Of a stretch of 64,000 bases of DNA, positions 36,199 to 44,717 are shown piece after piece. The stretch lies in NCBI GenBank assembly GCA_021781735.1, contig JAJXWF010000002.1:1-64000 (forward strand), in the 5' to 3' direction. The notes under the pieces are model-generated. The model was not told the origin of the DNA and searched no databases. It saw nothing but the letters and a program-made list of their open reading frames with translations. Position 1 is the stretch's first letter. The number at the start of each line of letters is the position of its first letter. The position numbers and the translations under genes were made by a program. The stretch comes from Actinomycetes bacterium. GTDB taxonomy: Bacteria; Actinomycetota; Actinomycetes; Propionibacteriales; Propionibacteriaceae.

Positions 36199-39100
36199 AT
36201 GACCACCAGCCACGATGCGCCCACGCGCTCCCGGCGCCGCACCTGGACGCTGAGATTGCTCACCGCGCTGGCCCTCGCGGTCGCTGGCCTTGCGCTGCCC
36301 ACGCCGCCGAGCGCCCTCGCCGCCACGGTCGCGGGGCCCTACGTGCCGGTGTCGCCCGCCCGGGTGCTCGACACGCGGTCGGGGACGGGGGCGACGGGCC
36401 CGGTCGGAGGATATTCGACGATCCACGTGCAGATCACCGGACTCGGCGGCGTCCCGGCGACGGGGGTCGCTGCGGTGGTGCTCAACGTGACCGTCACCCA
36501 GCCGCAGCAGGCGGGCTACCTCACCGTGTACCCCGACGGCACGACGCTGCCGAACGCGTCCAACGTCAACTTCACGGCGGGGCAGAGCGTGCCCAACCTC
36601 GTCATGGTGAAACTGTCGTCGGCCGGGAAGGTGGCGATCAGCAATCGGTCGAGCGGCAGCATGCAGATCGTCGCCGATGTCGAGGGCTACTACCTGTCCG
36701 ACACCTCCGATGCCGCCGGGTCCTTCGCCCCGATCTCCCCGACGCGGATCCTCGACTCTCGGACCGGTACCGGGGCAATCGGTCCGGTGGGGGCGGACGC
36801 GACGGTGCACCTGCAGGTGTCGGGCGTCGGGGGGGTTCCGGCCACCGGGGTGGCCGCGGTCGTGCTGAACGTGACGGTCAGTCAGCCGCAGCAGGGGGGG
36901 TACCTCACGGTCTACCCCGACAGCGGGTCGCGGCCCACGGCGTCCAACATCAACTTCACCGCCGGTGACACGGTGGCCAACCTCGTGACCGTCGAGCTGT
37001 CGAGCACAGGAAGGATCGCCTTCACCAACACGTCGAGCGGCTCCGTGCAGATCGTCGGCGACGTCGAGGGGTACTTCCTACCGGGCTGGGTGAGCGCACC
37101 GGGATCGTTCGTGCCGGTGTCTCCGGTGCGGCTGCTCGACACCAGGTCGGGCACCGGGGCGACCGGCCCGGTGGCGGCCAACTCGACGGTGCACCTCCAG
37201 GTGACCGGACGGGGCGGGGTGCCGGCGTCCGGGGTCGGCGCGGTCGTGCTGAACGTGACGGTGACCCAGCCGAAGCTCGGCGGCTACCTGCGGGTCTATC
37301 CCGATGACGCCGCGCTGCCGACGTCGTCGAACCTCAACTTCTCCGCCGGTGAGACGGTGGCGAACCTCGTGGTCGTGAAGGTGTCGCCCGCGGGCAAGGT
37401 GGCGATCACGAACTCGTCTGGCGGCACCGTGCAGGTCATCGCCGACGTGTCCGGCTACTACCTGGCCGCCACACCGGGTTCGTTCGTGCCGGTGTCGCCG
37501 GCTCGGGTGCTCGACACCCGATCGGGCACCGGGGCGAGCGGCCCGGTGGCGGCCAACTCGACGATCCACGTGCAGATCACCGGGGAGGGCGGCGTGCCCG
37601 CGTCCGGTGTCTCGGCGGTCGTCCTCAATGTGACCGTCACCCAGCCGCAGAAGGCGGGCTACCTGACGGTGTACCCCGATGGGACGACCCGCCCGACCGC
37701 GTCGAACGTCAACTTCCTGGCCAACCAGACCGTGCCGAACCTCGTGACGGTGAAGCTGTCGTCGGCGGGCAAGGTCGCGATCGCCAACACGTCGGGCGGC
37801 ACGGTGCAGGTGGTGGGCGACGTGTCGGGCTACTACCTCGCGGGGACGCCGACCGCTGCGGGAACCCTGGTGCCCCTGACCCCCGCGCGTGTGCTCGACA
37901 CCCGCTCCGGAAACGGTTCGACCGGCCCGGTGGCGGGGAACTCCACGGTCCACCTCCAGGTGACCGGGCGTGGCGGGGTGCCGGCGTCCGGAGTCTCCGC
38001 CGTGGTGCTGAACGTCACGGTCGACCAGCCGCAGCAGCAGGGGTACCTCACGGTCTACCCGGACGGGACGACCCTGCCCACCGCGTCGAACGTCAACTTC
38101 TCCGCCGGTGACACGGTGGCCAACCTCGTGGTTGTCAAGGTGTCATCGGCGGGCAGGGTGGCCATCACCAACCGCTCGGAGGGCACGGTGCAGATCATCG
38201 CCGACGTGTCCGGCTACTACCTGTCCGGGGCGGTGAGCACGCCCGGCGGGTTCGTGCCGCTGGACCCGTCCCGGGTGCTCGACACCCGCACGGGCACCGG
38301 GGCGACCGGCCCGGTGGCGGCGAACTCGACGATCCACGTGCAGGTCACCGGAACGGGCGGGGTTCCCGCGTCCGGGGTCACCGCGGTCGTGCTCAACATC
38401 ACGGTGAGCGAGCCTCAGTACGTCGGGTACCTGCGGGCCTATCCGGACGGGACCACCCTGCCCACCGCGTCGAACGTCAACTTCTCCGCGGGAGAGACGG
38501 TGGCCAACCTGGCGGTGGTCGAGGTGTCGTCGGCCGGCAGGATCGCCATCACCAACACCTCCGCCGGCAGCGTGCAGATCATCGCCGACGTGTCGGGCTA
38601 CGTGTTCGCGGCGGACGCCAACTCCGGTGCGACGCAGCCCGCCCCGACTCCCACTCCGACTCCGACTCCCACTCCGACTCCCACTCCGACTCCGACTCCG
38701 AGCAGCCCGTCGGTGCCCCCCTCGACCCCGGTCCAGCTGTCGGCGGGAGCCTCGCACAACTGCGTCGTCACCGCCGGGAGCTCCGTCGAGTGCTGGGGCT
38801 GGAACTACAACGGCCAACTCGGCAACGGGACGACCACCGACTCGGCGGCGCCCGTCACCGTCTCGGGCCTGTCGACCGGTGCCGCCCAGGTGAGCGCCGG
38901 CTGGACCAGCACGTGCGTGCTCACCACGGGCGGCGCGGTGCGCTGCTTCGGCGACAACTCCACCGGCATCGCCGGCCCCTCGGCCGGAGCGCAGGCGACC
39001 ACACCGATGACGATCATCACCTCCGGCATCAAGCAGGTGTCGGTCGGCTGGGTCTCGGCGTGCGCCCTCACCACCACCGGAGGCGTCGAGTGCTGGGGCA

Positions 39101-39762
39101 ACAACTACAGCGGCACGCTGGGCAACGGCACGACGTCGGATTCGTACACCCCGGTGTGGGTCTCCGGCCTCTCCGGCGCCAAGCAGGTGGCCGTCGGCGA
39201 CGCCCATGCCTGCGCGATCACGAGCAGCAACACGGTCGTGTGCTGGGGTGCCAACGACTACGGCCAGCTCGGCGACGGCACCACGACGAGCCGCACCAAG
39301 CCGGTGGCGGTGTCCGGCCTGAGCGGCGTCACGGCGATCACGGCGTCCGCGGGCAGCACCTGCGCGGTGAGCAACGGGGCCGTGAAGTGCTGGGGTGAAA
39401 ACGACACCAACCAGCTCGGCGACGGGACGACGACCTCGCGCAGCACGCCGGTGCAGGTGTCGGGCCTCACATCGGGCTGGAAGAGCGTCGACCAGGGACT
39501 GCTCGGCGGATGCGCCCTGAGCACCGGTGGCGCCGAGAGCTGTTGGGGCGGTCACGTCGGCACCTCCGCCGACTACTCCTCGACGCCGGTGACCACATTC
39601 GGCTCCGGGATCGCGGCGATCGCCGTCGGTGACGACCACTCCTGCAGCCTGCTCACCGGCGGCACCGTCAAGTGCTGGGGCGACAACTCGATGCAGCAAC
39701 TCGGCAACCAGACCACCGTGAGCTTCACCGCCACCCCGGTCGACGGGCCGAAGTTCGTCTGA
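36199..39762 (+). CDS. Secreted repetitive surface protein: six actinobacterial repeat domains, Thr-Pro linker, RCC1 propeller
   Basis: The roughly 1187-residue product begins at the ATG at 36199 and has a signal peptide (LLTALALAVAGLALPTPPSALA). Six domains of about 130 residues follow, each opening with a variant of FVPVSPARVLDTRSGTGATG and closing with VQIIADVSGYY. A Pro-Thr linker built of PTPTPT leads to seven RCC1-like repeats (HNCVVTAGSSVECWGWNYNGQLG and so on), each with a conserved cysteine pair. RCC1 repeats make beta-propellers that bind protein or DNA. No LPxTG sorting signal or C-terminal membrane helix is seen, so it is probably secreted or held non-covalently. Its function is unknown. 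Confidence 0.85.
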   Translation: MTTSHDAPTRSRRRTWTLRLLTALALAVAGLALPTPPSALAATVAGPYVPVSPARVLDTRSGTGATGPVGGYSTIHVQITGLGGVPATGVAAVVLNVTVTQPQQAGYLTVYPDGTTLPNASNVNFTAGQSVPNLVMVKLSSAGKVAISNRSSGSMQIVADVEGYYLSDTSDAAGSFAPISPTRILDSRTGTGAIGPVGADATVHLQVSGVGGVPATGVAAVVLNVTVSQPQQGGYLTVYPDSGSRPTASNINFTAGDTVANLVTVELSSTGRIAFTNTSSGSVQIVGDVEGYFLPGWVSAPGSFVPVSPVRLLDTRSGTGATGPVAANSTVHLQVTGRGGVPASGVGAVVLNVTVTQPKLGGYLRVYPDDAALPTSSNLNFSAGETVANLVVVKVSPAGKVAITNSSGGTVQVIADVSGYYLAATPGSFVPVSPARVLDTRSGTGASGPVAANSTIHVQITGEGGVPASGVSAVVLNVTVTQPQKAGYLTVYPDGTTRPTASNVNFLANQTVPNLVTVKLSSAGKVAIANTSGGTVQVVGDVSGYYLAGTPTAAGTLVPLTPARVLDTRSGNGSTGPVAGNSTVHLQVTGRGGVPASGVSAVVLNVTVDQPQQQGYLTVYPDGTTLPTASNVNFSAGDTVANLVVVKVSSAGRVAITNRSEGTVQIIADVSGYYLSGAVSTPGGFVPLDPSRVLDTRTGTGATGPVAANSTIHVQVTGTGGVPASGVTAVVLNITVSEPQYVGYLRAYPDGTTLPTASNVNFSAGETVANLAVVEVSSAGRIAITNTSAGSVQIIADVSGYVFAADANSGATQPAPTPTPTPTPTPTPTPTPTPSSPSVPPSTPVQLSAGASHNCVVTAGSSVECWGWNYNGQLGNGTTTDSAAPVTVSGLSTGAAQVSAGWTSTCVLTTGGAVRCFGDNSTGIAGPSAGAQATTPMTIITSGIKQVSVGWVSACALTTTGGVECWGNNYSGTLGNGTTSDSYTPVWVSGLSGAKQVAVGDAHACAITSSNTVVCWGANDYGQLGDGTTTSRTKPVAVSGLSGVTAITASAGSTCAVSNGAVKCWGENDTNQLGDGTTTSRSTPVQVSGLTSGWKSVDQGLLGGCALSTGGAESCWGGHVGTSADYSSTPVTTFGSGIAAIAVGDDHSCSLLTGGTVKCWGDNSMQQLGNQTTVSFTATPVDGPKFV
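38643..38702 (+). repeat. Hexanucleotide-type repeat encoding the Thr-Pro linker
   Basis: Alternating CCGACT/CCCACT units encode ten or so Pro-Thr pairs. Such runs are prone to slippage, which would change linker length in steps of two residues without breaking the frame. Confidence 0.8.
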
Positions 39763-39821
39763 CCCGCACCACTGCGGGGTCCGGAAGTGCCCCGTCGCAC
39801 CCGGTGGTGGTACGTGCGGCT

Positions 39822-39890
39822 GCGTCGGGTACGTCGGGTGCCTCGGGTGCGTCGAGTGACTCGGGTGCCTCGGGTGACTCGGGTACGTGC
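39822..39890. repeat. 9-bp tandem repeats
   Basis: About seven copies of a unit like CTCGGGTGC / GTCGGGTAC follow the surface-protein gene, before the LtrA remnant. Repeats of GCTGGCGATCGC-like sequence continue to about 39945. Confidence 0.65.
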
Positions 39891-39974
39891 GGCTGGCGAT
39901 CGCGACGGTTCTGCTGGCGATCGCTGCCGAGTTGCTGGCGATGTCTGCCGAATCGGCGTGGTTTTCGCCAGCCG

Positions 39975-41097
39975 GAGCAGTGATCGCCAGCAACTCGCAT
40001 CCGGCGGCCCGAGAACCGGACCGGTCGCCAGCATCAGCAGTCCGACGATCAACCCGACCGCCGCCGACGCCGATCGGCCGGGGCAGGAATGAGCGGATCG
40101 TCGAAACCGACACGATGAACACAGCGACCGGCAACGCCACCGGGGCGACGACCGCCGGAGCGGCGGCCTGCGCCCGGCCGAGGATCGACCGGCCGCTCAC
40201 GCTGAGGCCAGCGTCCACCGCGGCGATCGGGGCGAACACCCATGGGTGCAGGTCGCCGAACCCGCAACTGCACCGCGGGTGGGCGTGCAGCGGGGCGAAC
40301 GGGATCCCGAAGTACGCCCACCACAGGGCGAACGTGATGCCGACCCCGGACGGCACGACGAGCACCGTCTCCAGCGTCGTGCCCCGGTCGATCGCCGCGT
40401 CGGGTGAGCTGACGGTTCCGTGACCGCTTCGCCGAGAGCGATGATCGCGAGCAGTCCGTAACGCTCGGCGATGTGTTGGGCGTGCCAGGGAGTCGGTCAC
40501 AGAGTTGGCCGAGCAGCGGCCCGCGGAGTCCGATCATGATCGGCTCCGCCCCGGCGAGCAGCGTCGGGCCCAGGCCGAGTCCGGCGAACCCAACGCGACC
40601 CAGCCGGCCTGCTCCGACACCAGGGTCCCCAGGTAGCGGGCGACGCCCGGACAACGATCCGGGCAGTCGAGGAAGGCACGGATCCACTGGAACACCATCG
40701 CCACGCGCATGGGGTGACGCAGCCCACCGCCATCACGCGGATGTCGAGCCCGGCCCACTTTCCGGGCCGACGCGAACATCGTGGGAAGGCCGAGGGCCAG
40801 CACGATGACGCCGGTCATTTGCACCATGGTGGTCAGCCGGAACGGCCCGTCGTCGGTGTCGCATGCGCTCGCGAACCAGGTGAAGCTGATCCACGCCGAG
40901 ACGATGGCGAACGCGGCGAACGCGAAACCGAGCAGGCGCGGCCCGACGTGCCCCGAGGCGTTCAGCCCGGCGAGGTCGTCCCCCGCGACACCGAAGGCGA
41001 CCGCGAAGCTGAGATCGAACAACAGTTCCAGGGGTGAGCAGCCGCGCCCGGGCTCGTGCGGATCACGCTCGCGCAGGCGTCGCGGGCGATGGTGCAA
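39975..41097 (-). pseudogene. Low temperature requirement A (LtrA) family membrane protein, frameshifted
   Basis: The N-terminal part is at 41097-40700 (LELLFDLSFAVAFGVAGDDLAG, then FAIVSAWISFTWFASACDTDDG) and continues as VAMVFQWIRAF...ARYLGTLVSEQAGWVAL. Later pieces lie in other frames: GLGLGPTLLAG, then VGITFALWWAYFGIPFAPLH at about 40360, and finally VGLLMLATGPVLG near 40040. Several frameshifts separate them, so no full product is possible. LtrA proteins are multi-pass membrane proteins of unclear function. Confidence 0.8.
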
Positions 41098-41574
41098 CCT
41101 CGCCTGGGCATCGGGTGGGGCTCACGGCAGCGCCGCATGCCGGCGGCTCTGGCAGGCGCAAGGGCACCTCCCAGACCTGAACGCTACCTTGGGTCCGGGC
41201 CGCCCGTGACAGCGTGGGCAGGGGGTGACGTCGGCGCCAGTTCACAAGTGAGCCACTGGCGACGGTCGAAATCCGAGGTGGAGCGGTTCTCGTGGGAACA
41301 GATGCTCGCGCTCCGTCTCGAGCGCCAGTCCCTGAACCGGCGGATGCCCGCGAGCGGCGTGCTCGCGGTCGCGGCGTACGGCCCGACAGCGCGGTGGCCC
41401 GAGGGCCCGCGCGAGAGCCCCAACGACCCGACCCCTGTCGAGGTCGGGCGCCTGGCGGCCCGTCCCGGTGGATTGCCCGAGCTCGCGCTCGGCACGTGAG
41501 TCGCCCGTCCCGGTGGATCGCCCGAGCTCGCGCTCGGCACGTGAGCCGCCCGCCCCGCGTGCCAGACTCACCCC
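41098..41574. other. Region upstream of nadE; contains a 45-bp duplication
   Basis: No gene is seen in these 475 bp apart from the repeat listed next. The nadE promoter should be here but was not assigned. Confidence 0.4.
41457..41546. repeat. 45-bp tandem direct repeat, two copies
   Basis: Units 41457-41501 and 41502-41546 share CCCGTCCCGGTGGATnGCCC followed by GAGCTCGCGCTCGGCACGTGAG, with three differences. A partial third copy (CGCCCG) follows, 28 bp from the nadE start. Confidence 0.8.
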
Positions 41575-43617
41575 ATGGACTTCCACTCGGTCTATGACCA
41601 GGGGTTCGCGCGCGTGGCGGCGTGCACGAGCCGCACCCACATCGGTGATCCGCGGGCCAATGCGGCCGAGGTGATCGGGCACGCTCGACGGGTGATCGCC
41701 GCAACACCGGGCATCGCGCTGATCGTGTTCCCCGAGTTGAGCCTGTCCGGCTACGCCATCGACGACCTGGTGCTCCAGGACGTCATCCTGGACGCCGTCC
41801 TCGACGGGATCGCCTCGGTCGTCGCGGCGTCCGCCGACATGGTCCCCGTGATCGTCGTCGGGGCCCCCTTGCGGGCCGGCCATCGCCTGTTCAACTGCGC
41901 CGTCGTGATCCACCGGGGCACCGTGCTCGGTGTGGTGCCGAAGAGCTACCTGCCCACCTACCGGGAGTTCTACGAGAAGCGGCACTTCGCCAGCGGTGAG
42001 GACGAGACCGGGACCATCAGGCTGCTCGGCTCGGAGGCGCCGTTCGGGCCCGACCTGCTGTTCGACGCCACCGACATCGACGGGCTGATGATCCACGTCG
42101 AGATCTGCGAGGACCTCTGGGTGCCGGTGCCCCCGTCGGCCGAGGCTGCGCTGGCCGGGGCGAGCGTGCTCGTCAACCTGTCCGGGTCGCCGATCACGAT
42201 CGCCAAGGCCGAGGAGCGTCACCTGCTGGCCCGCTCGGCGTCCGCCCGCTGCATCGCGGCCTACGTGTACGCGGCCGCCGGACCGGGCGAGTCGTCGACC
42301 GACCTGGCGTGGGACGGCCAGACGATGATCTACGACAACGGGACACTGCTGGTCGAGACCGAGCGATTCCCCCGCGAACCGGTCGAATGCGTGGCCGACA
42401 TCGATCTCGACGCGATCCGCCAGGACCGGATGCGTCAGGGCACCTTCGACGACAACGCGCGCCACCTGGCCGACCGGGTGGGGGAGTTCCGGCGGATCGA
42501 GTTCGCCGTCGCCCCACCGAGCGGAGACATCGGCCTGCTGCGCGTCGTGCCCCGGTTCCCGTTCGTGCCGTCGGACGCCGACCGCCTCGCCCAGGACTGC
42601 TACGAGGGCTACAACATCCAGGTCTACGGGCTCGAGCAGCGGATGCGGGCGATCGGGACGCCGAAGGCGGTCATCGGCGTCTCGGGTGGTCTCGATTCCA
42701 CCCATGCCCTGCTGGTCGCGGCGAACGCGATGGATCGGCTCGGGCGTCCCCGCAGCGACATCATCGCGATCACCATGCCGGGGTTCGCCACCAGCGAGCA
42801 CACCAGGAACAACGCCACGCTGCTCGCGCAGGCCCTCGGCTGCACGTTCGAGGAGATCGACATCCGTCCGGCCTGCCTGCAGATGCTGCGCGACATGGGC
42901 CACCCCGCCGGCGAGGGGGCCGACGTCTACGACGTCACCTTCGAGAACGTCCAGGCGGGGATCCGCTACGACTATCTCTTCCGGATCGCCAATCAGCGCG
43001 GCGGCATCGTGGTCGGCACGGGCGACCTGTCCGAACTGGCACTCGGGTGGTGCACCTACGGGGTCGGCGACCAGATGAGTCACTACGCGGTCAACGCCGG
43101 CGTCCCGAAGACGCTGATCCAGCACCTCATCCGCTGGGTCATCTCGTCGGACCGGTTCGACGACCCCGTCACCGGCGTCCTCGAGTCGATCCTCGGCACC
43201 GAGATCACCCCCGAGCTCGTACCGACCCGCCCGGGCGAGGCGCCGCAGAGCACCGAGGCGGCGATCGGCCCCTACGAGCTGCACGACAACACCCTGTTCC
43301 ACGTGCTCCGGCGCGGACTGCGGCCGAGCCGGATCGCGTTCCTTCAGTGGCACGCCTGGCGGGACGCCGCCACGGGCGAGTGGCCGCCGGGGTTCCCCGA
43401 CGAGGGTCGTCACGAGTACGACCTCGCCACGATCCGCGGCTGGCTCGAGGCCTTCCTCACCCGCTTCGTCGCCAACCAGTTCAAGCGGTCGGCGATCCCG
43501 AACGGCCCCAAGGTGCTGCGGGGCGGGTCGCTGTCGCCGCGCGGCGACTGGCGGATGCCCGCGGACGCGCACCCGACCGCCTGGCTCGACGACCTCGCGA
43601 ACGTCCCGGACGCCTGA
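41575..43617 (+). CDS. nadE: Glutamine-dependent NAD(+) synthetase
   Basis: The 680-residue enzyme makes NAD from deamido-NAD, ATP and glutamine. The N-terminal nitrilase-type glutaminase domain carries the triad region VFPELSLSGYAIDD (Glu), LGVVPKSYLPTYREFYEKR (Lys) and HVEICEDLWVP (Cys). The C-terminal synthetase domain has the ATP PP-loop GVSGGLDSTHALL at about residue 365, and GTGDLSELALGWCTYGVGDQMSHY. Length and order match the two-domain actinobacterial form. No good ribosome binding site is evident; it ends four bases from the convergent kinase gene. Confidence 0.95.
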   Translation: MDFHSVYDQGFARVAACTSRTHIGDPRANAAEVIGHARRVIAATPGIALIVFPELSLSGYAIDDLVLQDVILDAVLDGIASVVAASADMVPVIVVGAPLRAGHRLFNCAVVIHRGTVLGVVPKSYLPTYREFYEKRHFASGEDETGTIRLLGSEAPFGPDLLFDATDIDGLMIHVEICEDLWVPVPPSAEAALAGASVLVNLSGSPITIAKAEERHLLARSASARCIAAYVYAAAGPGESSTDLAWDGQTMIYDNGTLLVETERFPREPVECVADIDLDAIRQDRMRQGTFDDNARHLADRVGEFRRIEFAVAPPSGDIGLLRVVPRFPFVPSDADRLAQDCYEGYNIQVYGLEQRMRAIGTPKAVIGVSGGLDSTHALLVAANAMDRLGRPRSDIIAITMPGFATSEHTRNNATLLAQALGCTFEEIDIRPACLQMLRDMGHPAGEGADVYDVTFENVQAGIRYDYLFRIANQRGGIVVGTGDLSELALGWCTYGVGDQMSHYAVNAGVPKTLIQHLIRWVISSDRFDDPVTGVLESILGTEITPELVPTRPGEAPQSTEAAIGPYELHDNTLFHVLRRGLRPSRIAFLQWHAWRDAATGEWPPGFPDEGRHEYDLATIRGWLEAFLTRFVANQFKRSAIPNGPKVLRGGSLSPRGDWRMPADAHPTAWLDDLANVPDA

Positions 43618-43621
43618 CGGC

Positions 43622-44548
43622 CTACCAGCCCCGCCGGCGTCCCAGCCAGGCGAGGGTCGACTCGCCCTGGGCCAGTTGGAACGCGCGCAGCGTCGGCAGC
43701 CCGGGCGGCGACGGCCGCCGCGCGGCGTCCAGGAAGAATCCGGTGAATCCGGCCAGCACGGCGTCGACCGTCTCGGTGGGGACGCCGCCGAGCCGCGGCG
43801 TCGTCGCGACCAGGGCGTCGACGTCGGCGTCCGCGCAGCCGATGAACTCGGCATTGAGCAGCAGGGTGAGCGTGTCGAGCCAGTCGGCGCCGGTGCAGGC
43901 CCACGGCCAGTCGATGATCACCACCCGGCCCGTGGGCTCGATGAGCAGGTTGTCGGACCTGATGTCGAGGTGCACGAGGGTATCGCCGTCCACGACGTCC
44001 GCGGCCGGGGTGGCGAGGTCGCGCAACTCGCCCAGGTGGTCGAGCGCGGACGCCGTGACGCCCGTCGGGTCGGCCGCGATCCGATCGAACCCGGCGAAGT
44101 CGCCGCGCAGTTCGTCCGCGGCGTCGCCGGCAGCGGAGAGGGGGCTGGGCGTGCCGCTGTCGGCCAACCGGTCCAGGGCGTCGAGGCACGCCGCGAGGTC
44201 AGCCATCGTCCAGGGCTCCGTCGGGTGCCGGGCGTGCACGTCGTCCAGGACGAGCGCCACCCACTCGCCGTCGTCGTAGGAGCCGAGCAGGCGCGGCGCC
44301 GGAGCGCTCGGGGGAAGGGCCGAGGCGCGGGCGATCTCGCGCCGGTGGATGGCGGGCGACTGGGGATCCTGGGCCGAGCTCACCGCCTTGGCGAACACCC
44401 GGCGCCCGTCGGCCAGGAGCAGCCGGTCGGCCGACCTGGGGGAGAACCCTCCCGGCTGGCTCACCGCCGACGCCACCGGCGCGCCGGCGATGTCGGTGAT
44501 GGCGTCCCGCACCCGGGCCGGGAGGTCGTGCCAGTGGAGTCGGGCCAT
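43622..44548 (-). CDS. Aminoglycoside phosphotransferase (APH) fold kinase
   Basis: The 308-residue protein has the APH catalytic loop VHLDIRSDNLLIEP (H-x-D-x-x-x-x-N) and the metal site VVIIDWPWACTG. The N-lobe lysine region is RRVFAKAVSS. Family members phosphorylate small hydroxyl compounds such as aminoglycosides, homoserine or choline. The substrate here is not evident and a resistance role should not be assumed. Confidence 0.85.
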   Translation of the reverse strand: MARLHWHDLPARVRDAITDIAGAPVASAVSQPGGFSPRSADRLLLADGRRVFAKAVSSAQDPQSPAIHRREIARASALPPSAPAPRLLGSYDDGEWVALVLDDVHARHPTEPWTMADLAACLDALDRLADSGTPSPLSAAGDAADELRGDFAGFDRIAADPTGVTASALDHLGELRDLATPAADVVDGDTLVHLDIRSDNLLIEPTGRVVIIDWPWACTGADWLDTLTLLLNAEFIGCADADVDALVATTPRLGGVPTETVDAVLAGFTGFFLDAARRPSPPGLPTLRAFQLAQGESTLAWLGRRRGW

Positions 44549-44635
44549 GCCGACGTGTCTAGTGCCTGCGCCGCAGTGACCGCAACGTCCACCCGTCCGG
44601 TCGGGGAGGCCGGTCGCGCCGGAATCCTCTGGATC

Positions 44636-44692
44636 CGCAGGCGACTCGCCGGTCTGGTGCCACCACGCCCCGACTCCGCCGAGTCGCCTGCG
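44636..44692. terminator. 13-bp perfect inverted repeat after the membrane-protein gene
   Basis: CGCAGGCGACTCG at 44636-44648 pairs with CGAGTCGCCTGCG at 44680-44692, with 31 bp between. It lies just past the stop at 44718 on the minus strand, so it may act as terminator, though the long spacer makes this uncertain. Confidence 0.45.
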
Positions 44693-44717
44693 ATCCGTGA
44701 GACTCTGACCCTGAGCC

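Noticed and set aside
38143-40500. 785-codon minus-strand ORF opposite the surface protein
   Set aside because: Composition (His/Arg/Gly/Asp repeats) mirrors the repeats of the plus-strand gene; only its first part carries LtrA remnant sequence.
41242-43854. 870-codon minus-strand ORF opposite nadE
   Set aside because: Shadow of nadE, which has full catalytic motifs on the plus strand.
43622-44548. Aminoglycoside resistance gene
   Set aside because: Only the kinase fold is supported; many APH-fold proteins act on metabolites, and no resistance context is present.
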